DNA of 33,113 nucleotides from a virus, in IMG/VR virus record IMGVR_UViG_3300046467_001390, positions 1 through 33,113 of that record; one strand, written 5' to 3'. Shown here piece after piece: positions 1 to 7,015 of this stretch. The first letter of the stretch is position 1, and each line of letters begins with the position of its first letter. The notes under the pieces were generated by a model. The model was not told the DNA's origin and ran no database searches. It saw only the letters and a program-made list of their open reading frames with translations. The translations under genes were made by a program, and so were the position numbers.

Positions 1-192
1 CCACTCAAGGTGCATTATTTCTAAAGCTCTAAGGTATCGTTTTAAAGCAACATCTTCTTTTTCTTCCAAATCTTCTTTTTTTTCTCTATGCATTGGTATA
101 AAATGCTCTCTTTCTATTTCAAGAATTCTCTTTACCATCTTCTCTCTCATCTTTTGTAGTAATTGAGCCTTCCTCAAATAAGTTTCATTCAT
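1..192 (-). CDS. Hypothetical charged protein, 3' end outside window
   Basis: Open for 64 codons from an ATG at 192 to the left edge without a stop, so the C-terminus is missing. The start overlaps the stop of the upstream VWA gene as ATGA (189-192), the same coupling used along this operon. The visible part is highly charged, rich in Lys, Glu and Arg, with long helical and probably coiled-coil stretches (for example REKKEDLEEKEDVALKRY). I recognise no family. Confidence 0.7.
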   Translation of the reverse strand, partial: MNETYLRKAQLLQKMREKMVKRILEIEREHFIPMHREKKEDLEEKEDVALKRYLRALEIMHLEW

Positions 193-1934
193 ATACTATC
201 TACAACGACTCCTTTAAATTGTTTTATAACCTTTTCGGACACCTGATCTATGTTATCCACAACTATTACACGCTTTTTTCCAAACGTTTTATACACGTCC
301 TGCCTTTCCCAAGGAGCAGGATATCCTACTAAAATACAACACACATTTGGACATACTTTTAATAATCTTCTGAGTCTCTTTTTACAAATATTACTATAGT
401 GTTTTCTTTGAAGTCTAGATCCATTCACATAATAGTTTGGTACACCATCGGTTATAATAAATGTTATTTTCTTTGAACCATTCATTTCTTTCATTTGTTT
501 CTCGGAATACTCAAATGCCATATGTGTAGGTGTTATGTGATATTTAGTGTCTATTGCTATTTTGGATATGTCGTTCATACCATTTATTTCAGTCATAGCT
601 ATTGTGCCTTGAGTGTTGGCTGACCAAACATTTCCTCGTATTTTAACGTTTTTTAATGAATCTACGGATTTAAACATGGTTGCAACAAGATTTCGTGATG
701 TACGTATTTTGTAACCATTCATAGATGTTGAAGCATCTATTGAAACTATTATTGATGCACCTGTTTGTTTCTTCCCATTTATTTTACATTTGTTTATTTG
801 TGTTCCAATTATCTTTCTTTTAACATATTCCTCAACATCTAGTTCTTCTCCTTCAAAATCAATTATTGGTTTTTGGTTCATTTTTATTTTCTCAAATACT
901 CTTTTAAGTCCATTAACTGTTTTTAAATCAGCTTCTATCTTCACATCATTCCCACAAAATCTATCTATCATAGTGACAGATGATGGTGTTCGGTCTATTA
1001 CACCGTCACCATCACCTAACATCTTTTGTCGAATCTCGCTGGAGAGTTGTTTGCCTTTCTTCTTACCTTCACTAATAAGCTCGTCAATTGTAATATTTGA
1101 TACAGATATATCTTTTTCAGTACTTTGAAGAATGTTTTCTAAATCTTTAGGTATCTCATTCATATCATAGATATCATGGCGTGACACCCTCTTTTTTTCT
1201 TTACAATACTCTTTAAATGTTTTTCCCATACTATGCAAAGAAGATTCATCTGATACACGAATTTGGTTTTTAGTAAGATAAACCTTTATTAATGGTGCTA
1301 GTGATATAAGAACCCTTAATGCACCATAAGGATCAGTCCCTTGTACATCTTCCAATGCTTTCTTACATTGTTTGAATATTTTTTGGTCTTTTACTAAATC
1401 TTCCCTAAAGAATCTTATAGCCAACAACACAAACAGTGGATTATCTTCTCCATGACCTTCTCCATCACCTATACCTTTGCCTAAAGATACGAGTGTTTTT
1501 TCAAAACGTTTTCTGTAGTCAATATAATATTTTGTTAAATGGGACTCTATTCTTTGGTCTTCCAAAACATTCCATATACTATGAACCACCATTCTGTTAT
1601 AACCATTCCCAAAGAACTTACTTAGATTGAATTTTTTTCCACTCAGCATATCTGAAATTTCACTGAATGGGCTTTTGTATAGAATATGTGATAGTTCATG
1701 TAACAATGCAGTATATTGTCCTATGTTAGGAACTGCTGGTGTTGCTAGATTCACCGTGAAACTTGGGTATATCTTCAAATCCAATTTATTTTGTTTCAAT
1801 CCTTCATATAAACAAAAGTTAGGAGCTTTTCCATATATTATTTTTACTTCTCCATCTATAACGTGTTCTACAATTCTTGACGTTTTAACAAATAATTCTT
1901 TTTCACTTAATATATTGGTGTCTCTTTTAGTCAT
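189..1934 (-). CDS. VWA-domain protein with N-terminal HExxH metallopeptidase-like domain (CobT/NorD type)
   Basis: The 581-residue protein has two parts. The N-terminal half carries HELSH at residues 79-83, an HExxH zinc-peptidase signature, followed by NVLEDQRIE near 122-130, the kind of Asn/Glu-Asp-x-Arg block seen in CobT/NorD-like proteins. The C-terminal third is a von Willebrand A domain with a complete MIDAS set: D400-x-S402-x-S404, a threonine near 470 (TPTHMA) and D496 in ITDGVPN. Such proteins act with a MoxR/CobS-type AAA+ ATPase, and one lies one gene upstream (2182-3069). The likely role is ATP-driven remodelling or metal insertion on an unknown target. Calling it a cobaltochelatase subunit for B12 is not supported, because no cobalamin gene is nearby. 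The HExxH could be structural, so proteolysis is unproved. Confidence 0.8.
   Translation of the reverse strand: MTKRDTNILSEKELFVKTSRIVEHVIDGEVKIIYGKAPNFCLYEGLKQNKLDLKIYPSFTVNLATPAVPNIGQYTALLHELSHILYKSPFSEISDMLSGKKFNLSKFFGNGYNRMVVHSIWNVLEDQRIESHLTKYYIDYRKRFEKTLVSLGKGIGDGEGHGEDNPLFVLLAIRFFREDLVKDQKIFKQCKKALEDVQGTDPYGALRVLISLAPLIKVYLTKNQIRVSDESSLHSMGKTFKEYCKEKKRVSRHDIYDMNEIPKDLENILQSTEKDISVSNITIDELISEGKKKGKQLSSEIRQKMLGDGDGVIDRTPSSVTMIDRFCGNDVKIEADLKTVNGLKRVFEKIKMNQKPIIDFEGEELDVEEYVKRKIIGTQINKCKINGKKQTGASIIVSIDASTSMNGYKIRTSRNLVATMFKSVDSLKNVKIRGNVWSANTQGTIAMTEINGMNDISKIAIDTKYHITPTHMAFEYSEKQMKEMNGSKKITFIITDGVPNYYVNGSRLQRKHYSNICKKRLRRLLKVCPNVCCILVGYPAPWERQDVYKTFGKKRVIVVDNIDQVSEKVIKQFKGVVVDSI
1020..1039. 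repeat. 20-bp repeat, copy 1
   Basis: CATCTTTTGTCGAATCTCGC, identical to 7670-7689 but read in a different frame there, so protein similarity does not explain it. Confidence 0.75.
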
Positions 1935-2182
1935 TCTAGTTTAGCCAACCTCCTTCTTATTGTTCTATTCCTTGCACTTGACGATGGGTGTTGTCTTGCA
2001 CATCCATGACAACAAGGGCATAATACTTTACCACCTAACTTATTTTTTTCAAGTATTGATTTTAGAAAGTATTTATTACAGTTCCTACAAAATGCGTGTC
2101 TGTCATAAACCAATTCCCCTCTACAATGTTTCAATTCATTAGGAAATTCCCTGCAAACTCCACCACATGGGTTTTTACTCAT
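1931..2182 (-). CDS. Small zinc-ribbon protein with HPSSSAR motif
   Basis: This 83-residue protein has CxxC at 32-35 and a dense CPCC..C cluster at 55-61, which would fit one zinc site made from both knuckles. It ends in a basic tail, HPSSSARNRTIRRRL, likely to bind nucleic acid. It sits between the two halves of the MoxR/VWA pair, with a one-base TAATG overlap to the ATPase and an ATGA overlap to the VWA gene. Translation of the three genes is therefore probably coupled, and a functional link is plausible. HPSSSAR recurs in the 261-residue protein at 5684-6469 with identical codons (see findings). Function unknown. Confidence 0.7.
   Translation of the reverse strand: MSKNPCGGVCREFPNELKHCRGELVYDRHAFCRNCNKYFLKSILEKNKLGGKVLCPCCHGCARQHPSSSARNRTIRRRLAKLE
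1971..1991. repeat. 21-bp repeat, copy 1 (HPSSSAR coding)
   Basis: Identical to 5997-6017. It encodes HPSSSAR in the same reading frame of two otherwise unlike proteins. Confidence 0.8.
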
Positions 2183-3069
2183 TATAATACAACCCCAAAC
2201 GTGTCTTTAATTCTTATTCTGATAAGTTCTCTGTCCATTGGTTCTCCATATTTAATGAGAATAACTTCTTCCAATGCAGTTTTAATAGAATGTGTGTTAC
2301 CTTCCTCAACATTGTCTTTAAAATATGTACAGAATTGTACTATATCCCTAATTGACAACGCATATTCAACATCACCCTTCATTCTTAGAGCATAGATATC
2401 TTGAACAAGAACCAAAAGTGGCATCTTTACTGTGTCAGATGGGATTCCTTCCCAATCTATTACTTTTTCCAAATCAGCATTACTTGGATAGTTCCATACC
2501 CTTCCTACAAATCTAGAACGTAAGTCCTCTGTCATTGTGTTTATACCAGCATATGTAACAGGGTTTATAGTCCAGATTATAGTTAGTTTACAATCTTCTT
2601 TCAACCTATATGTTTTGCCATTTGCAACTATTGATCTTCTTCCATCACAAATTCTATTCCAATACCGTTGCATATCATGTTCTTGTGCATTGGCTTCATC
2701 ACCGTATAAAACAGCGTGTCCGAAATGGTTTGCAACACAAATTGCTTTTGGTAATAATCCTAGGCTAAAGAATGTTCCATCAGAGTTTATTTCCTTTGTT
2801 CCAATTAAATCACTCTTTTTAATTCCAGCCCCTATTGGTTCTTCTATTAATGCAACTTTCAACTTTTTACATAATGTATGAACCAAAAGTGTTTTTCCTT
2901 GACCTTTTTCAGATTCTATCAGGTATGGATATTTAGATGAAATAATAGCTTTTTCTAATCTTTCAGCTTCATCTGATATCTGTATATATGTGTCCCACAC
3001 CTCTATGTTCTTTGGGTCGTATTGATCAAAGTCTATAGATGTTGTAGGAATGGTTATTTCTTTGTTCAT
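2182..3069 (-). CDS. MoxR/CobS-type AAA+ ATPase
   Basis: The 295-residue protein has a P-loop ESEKGQGKT at 52-60, Walker B LYGDE at 121-125, a sensor-1 asparagine in TINP near 169, and an arginine-finger-like LRSRF at 183-187. Spacing and length match the MoxR/CobS/NorQ branch of AAA+ proteins. These form hexameric rings that work with VWA-domain partners, and the partner is encoded at 189-1934. CobS-like ATPases have been described in tailed viruses of marine Thaumarchaeota, which supports the host guess (recalled, not checked). A protein-remodelling role in infection or virion maturation is as likely as a cobalamin role. It starts in an ATGA overlap with the methyltransferase gene. Confidence 0.88.
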   Translation of the reverse strand: MNKEITIPTTSIDFDQYDPKNIEVWDTYIQISDEAERLEKAIISSKYPYLIESEKGQGKTLLVHTLCKKLKVALIEEPIGAGIKKSDLIGTKEINSDGTFFSLGLLPKAICVANHFGHAVLYGDEANAQEHDMQRYWNRICDGRRSIVANGKTYRLKEDCKLTIIWTINPVTYAGINTMTEDLRSRFVGRVWNYPSNADLEKVIDWEGIPSDTVKMPLLVLVQDIYALRMKGDVEYALSIRDIVQFCTYFKDNVEEGNTHSIKTALEEVILIKYGEPMDRELIRIRIKDTFGVVL

Positions 3070-3701
3070 TTTGATTTCTCTCCGAATAAATTACTACATA
3101 ATAATGTCTTGGCTTGTTTTCCAAATATATGTTTACCACCACTACAAATTAGAATTGTGTTGTACTTTGATTTAGATAACAAACCTCTACATTCAACTTC
3201 ATTAGCGTTAGAAGTAATCATCCAATCACCCTTTAAGTTTTCAACTATAGTTAATAGCTGTTGATAATACTCAACAACTTTTCTATCAATTCTAAAGAAG
3301 TCATTATATGTGTATATATTCTTACGCCAAGGTGGATCTATAAAGAAAAATGTTTTTCCACCATCATACTTCTTCATGGTTTTTTCAAAAGACATATTTT
3401 CTACTATTGCAGATGGAAATGTTTTTCTACAATATTCATTAGAACGTGGAGATATATCATTTAATACCATCTTCACATTTATAATTCCTCTATCTAATAG
3501 AACTTGAGCAGTTCTAGCTTTACCTGCGAATGGTTCTACATATGTATCAAAATACTCATGTGGAAAAGTATCAACTATTTTCTTAGCTGTAAATTTTAGT
3601 CCAGCTTGACCACCTAGTAATTTTTTACCCCAATGACTTTTTGGTTTATCACCCATGTTTCCACTACCAAATTGGTTAGACCATTTTTTTGGTTCGGTCA
3701 T
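3066..3701 (-). CDS. D12-class (Dam-like) DNA N6-adenine methyltransferase
   Basis: The 211-residue protein has an AdoMet-binding motif I variant EPFAGKAR at 56-63, an acidic NDI at 81-83 and the catalytic DPPW at 122-125. These occur in the order FxGxx then DPPY/W, which is typical of alpha-class D12 adenine methyltransferases. It is shorter than cellular Dam (about 270 residues) and lacks an obvious large target-recognition insert. Specificity cannot be read from sequence. No restriction enzyme is next to it, so it is an orphan enzyme. It may protect viral DNA from host restriction or mark it for regulation. Confidence 0.82.
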   Translation of the reverse strand: MTEPKKWSNQFGSGNMGDKPKSHWGKKLLGGQAGLKFTAKKIVDTFPHEYFDTYVEPFAGKARTAQVLLDRGIINVKMVLNDISPRSNEYCRKTFPSAIVENMSFEKTMKKYDGGKTFFFIDPPWRKNIYTYNDFFRIDRKVVEYYQQLLTIVENLKGDWMITSNANEVECRGLLSKSKYNTILICSGGKHIFGKQAKTLLCSNLFGEKSK

Positions 3702-3901
3702 AATCCCAATTTCTCCAATTTTTCATCTAATTCTACTCTTGATTCTTCTGATATCTCATCAAAATATTCCATAACTGTATTGAATCCATCAACATATTGC
3801 TTGAATAGTTTGAGCTGTGCTGGGTTATCCCATAATGTAGTATCTTTATCAGAATTTTTCTTGATAAAGGCTTTATCTTCTTCTTTAGTCCATGTTGTCA
3901 T
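3698..3901 (-). CDS. Hypothetical 67-aa acidic protein
   Basis: Both ends are fixed by ATGA overlaps, upstream at 3898-3901 and downstream at 3698-3701. The protein is acidic and helical, with the run ISEESRVELDEKLEKLGL at the C-terminus. No Cys and no membrane segment. Not recognised. Confidence 0.65.
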   Translation of the reverse strand: MTTWTKEEDKAFIKKNSDKDTTLWDNPAQLKLFKQYVDGFNTVMEYFDEISEESRVELDEKLEKLGL

Positions 3902-4095
3902 TTTGATTCCTCTACATAACCAAGTGCTGATCTAACAGCAGATAGATTTCTACTTGCTTCCATCATTTCAAGTATTAAGTATTGTTCTTCCTTCAATAAA
4001 TCTTTTTCTGTCCAACGATCAAAGCCTAACTCCTTTATTTTTTCTTCATCATACAGTCTTATTGGTAAAATTGGATTTTGTTTTACTTCTATCAT
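3898..4095 (-). CDS. Hypothetical 65-aa protein
   Basis: The gene is linked to both neighbours by ATGA overlaps. The protein starts MIEVKQNPILPIRLYDEEKIKELGF and is otherwise charged and helical. No motif recognised. The tight coupling is the main evidence that it is real. Confidence 0.62.
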   Translation of the reverse strand: MIEVKQNPILPIRLYDEEKIKELGFDRWTEKDLLKEEQYLILEMMEASRNLSAVRSALGYVEESK

Positions 4096-4325
4096 TTCGA
4101 TTTCTCCTTTGGGTCATAGTGTGGATTTCTCATACCAGCGTGTTTATTTTTTGCCTTCTTTATTCTTCCAAACATATCTATTTTTTTTGACCAAAGCTGT
4201 TGTTGGTTGTTTTTATATTCTAATGGGTGTACAATTACTGCACATGGTGGACATAAGAACCATGTTGTCCAACATTTTGCTTTAGTTGAGTGTCTTTTTA
4301 CTCTTTCACATCTCTTACATCTCAA
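4092..4325 (-). CDS. Small Cys-rich putative zinc-finger protein
   Basis: The 77-residue protein has CKRC at 3-6, a further Cys at 18 and CPPC at 25-28, enough for one four-cysteine zinc knuckle. The C-terminal half is strongly basic (KKIDMFGRIKKAKNKH), consistent with nucleic-acid binding. Coupled by ATGA overlaps on both sides. Family not recognised. Confidence 0.65.
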   Translation of the reverse strand: MRCKRCERVKRHSTKAKCWTTWFLCPPCAVIVHPLEYKNNQQQLWSKKIDMFGRIKKAKNKHAGMRNPHYDPKEKSK

Positions 4326-4606
4326 TCTTCAAACCCCCATGATTGTTCTAAGAGTTCTTTAGACATTTTCATGAATTTTATTTGGTTGAGGATAATCTCT
4401 TCCTCATCAAAGAATCTAGGAATCTTCTCGTTCATCATTTCTTCATGCTCCTTGTAATAGCTCTCTTCATGTATAGCATAATTCTCTCTGGAACACAGTT
4501 TGCATATAGCATGAGTAAACTTTCCACTACCAATTTCCAATCCCTTCCTTTTTTCTAATGTTTGTTTTTCGCATAAGTAACACATGAATGTTTTCTTTTT
4601 TCTCAT
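4322..4606 (-). CDS. Small zinc-binding protein, two CxxC knuckles
   Basis: The 94-residue protein has CYLC at 9-12 and CKLC at 35-38, about 22 residues apart, as in a treble-clef or zinc-ribbon fold. The rest is acidic and helical. ATGA overlaps on both sides. It is one of many such proteins here; function unknown. Confidence 0.66.
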   Translation of the reverse strand: MRKKKTFMCYLCEKQTLEKRKGLEIGSGKFTHAICKLCSRENYAIHEESYYKEHEEMMNEKIPRFFDEEEIILNQIKFMKMSKELLEQSWGFED

Positions 4607-4824
4607 TCTAAATTTTCTCCTCTTGACATTTTAACTGCAATAACATGATAACAATTTAATGTATGCTGAAATCCTAAACAATCACAGTCATACTCTTCAT
4701 TTATTATCTGAACTGTGTGAGTCTTTGATTCATCACTCTTAGATGGTAACAGCCATGTTTTATCATCAACTTTTGTTATTTTTGATAAGATTTCTTCTGC
4801 TTTCTTTTGTTGTTGTCGGCTCAT
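4603..4824 (-). CDS. SWIM zinc-finger protein
   Basis: The 73-residue protein carries CDC at 47-49 followed by CYH at 58-60, the CxCx(n)CxH arrangement that defines SWIM zinc fingers. SWIM domains mediate DNA or protein contacts in bacterial, archaeal and eukaryotic proteins. In archaea they occur in SWI2/SNF2-linked and Rad51-paralogue-associated proteins. Here the domain is almost the whole protein, with about 40 residues in front that may form a small beta-sheet. Coupled to both neighbours by ATGA overlaps. Inferred role: DNA-binding or recombination accessory. Confidence 0.75.
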   Translation of the reverse strand: MSRQQQKKAEEILSKITKVDDKTWLLPSKSDESKTHTVQIINEEYDCDCLGFQHTLNCYHVIAVKMSRGENLE

Positions 4825-5006
4825 ATGAATCTACCTTCAATATATTTTTGTTTTGTTTTGCTAGCTCTTGGTCTATGCCTAACTAACCTATTACAAACAT
4901 CACATCTGATTTTATATACAGCATAAAATATTTGGCACGTTGTACAACAGCTTCGATGTTTATACACATCTTTATTCACTCTTTTATATTCAATTATTTT
5001 GTTCAT
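4821..5006 (-). CDS. Small zinc-ribbon protein
   Basis: I place the start at the ATG at 5006 (MNKIIEYKR), giving 61 residues. Longer starts would overlap the upstream gene by up to 38 nt. Cys pairs at 20/21-24 and 35-38 suit a zinc ribbon, and the tail after them is basic (RLVRHRPRASKTKQKY). The gene overlaps the upstream gene by 17 nt and the SWIM gene by ATGA. Confidence 0.62.
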   Translation of the reverse strand: MNKIIEYKRVNKDVYKHRSCCTTCQIFYAVYKIRCDVCNRLVRHRPRASKTKQKYIEGRFI

Positions 5007-5316
5007 AATTACCATAATCCCCTTCAATATATTTAACCATTAACCATTTTAAAACTCTTGACATAGGCATAGCACCACATCTGTCTCTAAATGCTTCTTT
5101 AAGCTCACTATTCGCTAAATGTACTGTAACAATAGCATAATTATGTTCTCTAACTTTCTTTGCAAGAGCTCCTCTTATTTTATCATGTAGTTTCCTTCTA
5201 AGTAGGTCAGAAGTGGATGCTTTGCGTGTATGGTTGTATTTTCCAACATTTCTCATAAACATTTTTTCTGATTCTGTTAACCAATCTGTAAGATTGTTTT
5301 CTTCTAATTCGTTCAT
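4990..5316 (-). CDS. Hypothetical 108-aa basic protein, possible DNA-binding
   Basis: The start at 5316 (MNELEENN) is chosen because it makes an ATGA overlap with the upstream stop; an in-frame ATG four codons earlier is possible. The protein is helical and basic in the middle (RKASTSDLLRRKLHDKIRG). It has a later segment, NSELKEAFRDRCGAMPMSR, that could form a helix pair. I cannot assign an HTH with confidence. Confidence 0.62.
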   Translation of the reverse strand: MNELEENNLTDWLTESEKMFMRNVGKYNHTRKASTSDLLRRKLHDKIRGALAKKVREHNYAIVTVHLANSELKEAFRDRCGAMPMSRVLKWLMVKYIEGDYGNYEQNN

Positions 5317-5687
5317 TCTATCTCCCACTCCTCACATCTACTAAGATTCAAGTTGTCCCCTTCTTTCAAATTTAACAAATCTCTATCTTGCCCATCTATT
5401 CTTACTCTCTTTTGGTAACCATCGTTCACATTTTGTTGCATAATGACAAAGATTAGTCTATCGTTTTTCTGTCTTACTACATCTGGAAAATCATCTATTT
5501 TGCCACTAGTTTCTAGTTTTGGAACCACATCATACCCATCATCCAAGTTTGGTATCAATTCAACTACTGTTTTAGGATGAATTCCCAAAGTTATTAGAGT
5601 TCTTGAATCTAACCTCATAATACATTTGTCTGCATCATTATTGTATGATTTATCTACTTTTAATTTCATAATGTACATACTGTTCAA
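5313..5687 (-). CDS. Free-standing CDC48 N-terminal (double-psi beta-barrel) domain protein
   Basis: The pattern matches the N-terminal substrate/cofactor domain of CDC48/VAT AAA+ proteins. There is LKVDKS near the start, then MRLDSRTLITLGIHPKTVVEL, then KRVRIDGQDRDLLNLKEGDN near the end. This follows the RLD..L..LGI..GD.VEI and VRID...R......GD.V spacing of that family. Only the N-domain is present, with no ATPase, and there is an insertion of about 25 residues (IDDFPDVVRQKNDRLIFVI) between the halves. The TTG at 5687 forms a TTGA overlap; ATGs at 5678 and 5669 are alternatives. A likely role is adaptor or decoy for host Cdc48, an inference. Other double-psi barrel proteins are the main alternative. 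Confidence 0.68.
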   Translation of the reverse strand: MNSMYIMKLKVDKSYNNDADKCIMRLDSRTLITLGIHPKTVVELIPNLDDGYDVVPKLETSGKIDDFPDVVRQKNDRLIFVIMQQNVNDGYQKRVRIDGQDRDLLNLKEGDNLNLSRCEEWEIE

Positions 5688-6469
5688 TCTCTTACTACCT
5701 TACAATACCAGCCACATTTACTATGTTCACATTCTTGTTCTTTTATATCCCAATTACACACAAACTGTAAAGGAAATAGTTCTCCACGTTCTCGTGATAA
5801 CAATGTCCTAATCTTGTTATGGACTCCAAGGTTTAGGTAATCGTCAGGTTGATGTGCTTCTTCGACTATAAATGAAATAACCTCTTCAGCACTCAGTGAA
5901 TAAATTTCAATACCCTTTGCCAACAACACGTTTAACATTCTTTGTATTTCCTCAAATGGCATAGGTAATTTCTTAGAGATAGCCTCAATTTTCAATCTTG
6001 CACTTGACGATGGGTGTCCACCAAGGCATTGACATACTGAGAAAACTCTAGAATAATTATTATCTTCTTCTTCAATAGCAGATCGGAAACTGGCATCGAG
6101 AGATGATGTAAAATTGGAATTCAAATGTCGTTCATTTAGGATTTCACAGGCAATATTTGTAATAAATGCTTTTGTTAAATTACGAAGCACATTAACTCTT
6201 CGTATTCTTTCACCTGAAGACATATTGGAAACATATGTTCCAACTCTAGAATCTGGGTGTTCTCTATCATACGTTCTGATTTGTGCTTCACCATGCGTTT
6301 CTATAACAAACATTTTATCATTAAGTGCTGAATACCAATTCTTTCTTGATTCTAACACTCCTTCAGTTATATTAGTAGCATTTCTATCTCTTGGAAAATG
6401 TTTAGCAAATGAAAAAACGAAAGATGCTATTTGTGTTTGTATAGCATATAGTAGCTCATCGTTACCCAT
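5684..6469 (-). CDS. Hypothetical 261-aa protein with HPSSSAR motif and C-terminal Cys cluster
   Basis: Not assigned to a family. The first half is helical. The middle has CQCLGGHPSSSARLKIEAI, sharing HPSSSAR with the zinc-ribbon protein at 1931-2182. The segment after it (MPFEEIQRMLNVLLAKGIEIYSL) could be a winged-helix-like pair. The last 25 residues hold C..C/H..C..C (QECEHSKCGWYCK), a possible zinc site. Together this suggests a nucleic-acid-binding protein, but that is inference. The ATG at 6469 follows the upstream TAA by one base. Confidence 0.7.
   Translation of the reverse strand: MGNDELLYAIQTQIASFVFSFAKHFPRDRNATNITEGVLESRKNWYSALNDKMFVIETHGEAQIRTYDREHPDSRVGTYVSNMSSGERIRRVNVLRNLTKAFITNIACEILNERHLNSNFTSSLDASFRSAIEEEDNNYSRVFSVCQCLGGHPSSSARLKIEAISKKLPMPFEEIQRMLNVLLAKGIEIYSLSAEEVISFIVEEAHQPDDYLNLGVHNKIRTLLSRERGELFPLQFVCNWDIKEQECEHSKCGWYCKVVRD
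5997..6017. repeat. 21-bp repeat, copy 2 (HPSSSAR coding)
   Basis: Second copy of 1971-1991, with flanks that differ on both sides. Confidence 0.8.
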
Positions 6470-6470
6470 T

Positions 6471-6638
6471 TTAATCTAGATCCTCGTACTGAATAGGTTC
6501 ACATTCGACTTTTTCATAATTATTGTCAAGATATTCTCTTGCATATTCCTCTAACCAAGAAGAATATAGCTTTTCAATGACGTTTTTCCATATGAATAGT
6601 TTTAGTCCAAACCAATTATCATATTTTATTTTATTCAT
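6471..6638 (-). CDS. Hypothetical 55-aa protein
   Basis: I start at the ATG at 6638 (MNKIKYDNW) because it overlaps the upstream small gene as ATGAATAA. The longer frame begins within that gene's coding region. The protein is aromatic and acidic, with a possible amphipathic helix FGLKLFIWKNVIEKLYSSW. No family recognised. Confidence 0.55.
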   Translation of the reverse strand: MNKIKYDNWFGLKLFIWKNVIEKLYSSWLEEYAREYLDNNYEKVECEPIQYEDLD

Positions 6639-6696
6639 CTTCATCATCCTCATTAAAATCTTTCCTTCTACAAGGAATCCATATTATTTTACTCAT
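6631..6696 (-). CDS. Very small 21-aa ORF
   Basis: It fills the gap between 6638 and 6689 exactly. Its start overlaps the previous stop as ATGAGTAA and its stop overlaps the next start as ATGAATAA. The protein is a short hydrophobic/basic head (MSKIIWIPCRRKDF) and an acidic tail. Two matching 8-nt overlaps argue for translation, but 21 codons is at the limit of what can be supported. Confidence 0.42.
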   Translation of the reverse strand: MSKIIWIPCRRKDFNEDDEDE

Positions 6697-7015
6697 CTTC
6701 ATTTTCTCTCCATCTCCAATAATTCCATTTCTTAGCTGTTCCATCCATTATTCTGTTTCCTATTTTGTCCATAGTGTGACCTTTCTCTATCATTTCATAG
6801 ATAAATTGAGAATATTCTGTGTTAAAACCAGATGTTTTTAAACAATCTGTTACACCTATTCTGCCTAAGTTAGACAATCCTAAATGTGGGTCATGTGTTG
6901 CAGCCCAAGCTGAAACATACCCCATCTCTTCTGATAATGCTAGATAAGGACAACCACAAGACCAGATTTTATTTTCTGCTCTTTCCAATGTTTCACATAA
7001 TTCTCTTTCGTTCAT
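6689..7015 (-). CDS. Hypothetical 108-aa protein
   Basis: Helical protein with CGC near residues 20-22 and a well-mixed, natural composition (WSCGCPYLALSEEMGYVSAW; later FIYEMIEKGHTMDKIGNRIM). ATGA overlap with the 249-residue gene upstream. No family recognised. Confidence 0.65.
   Translation of the reverse strand: MNERELCETLERAENKIWSCGCPYLALSEEMGYVSAWAATHDPHLGLSNLGRIGVTDCLKTSGFNTEYSQFIYEMIEKGHTMDKIGNRIMDGTAKKWNYWRWRENEDE

Noticed and set aside
2182-3069. Cobalamin biosynthesis (CobS) as the function of the AAA+ gene
   Set aside because: The family call holds, but B12 synthesis is not supported because no other cobalamin gene is present and the partner has HExxH and NorD/CobT-like features.
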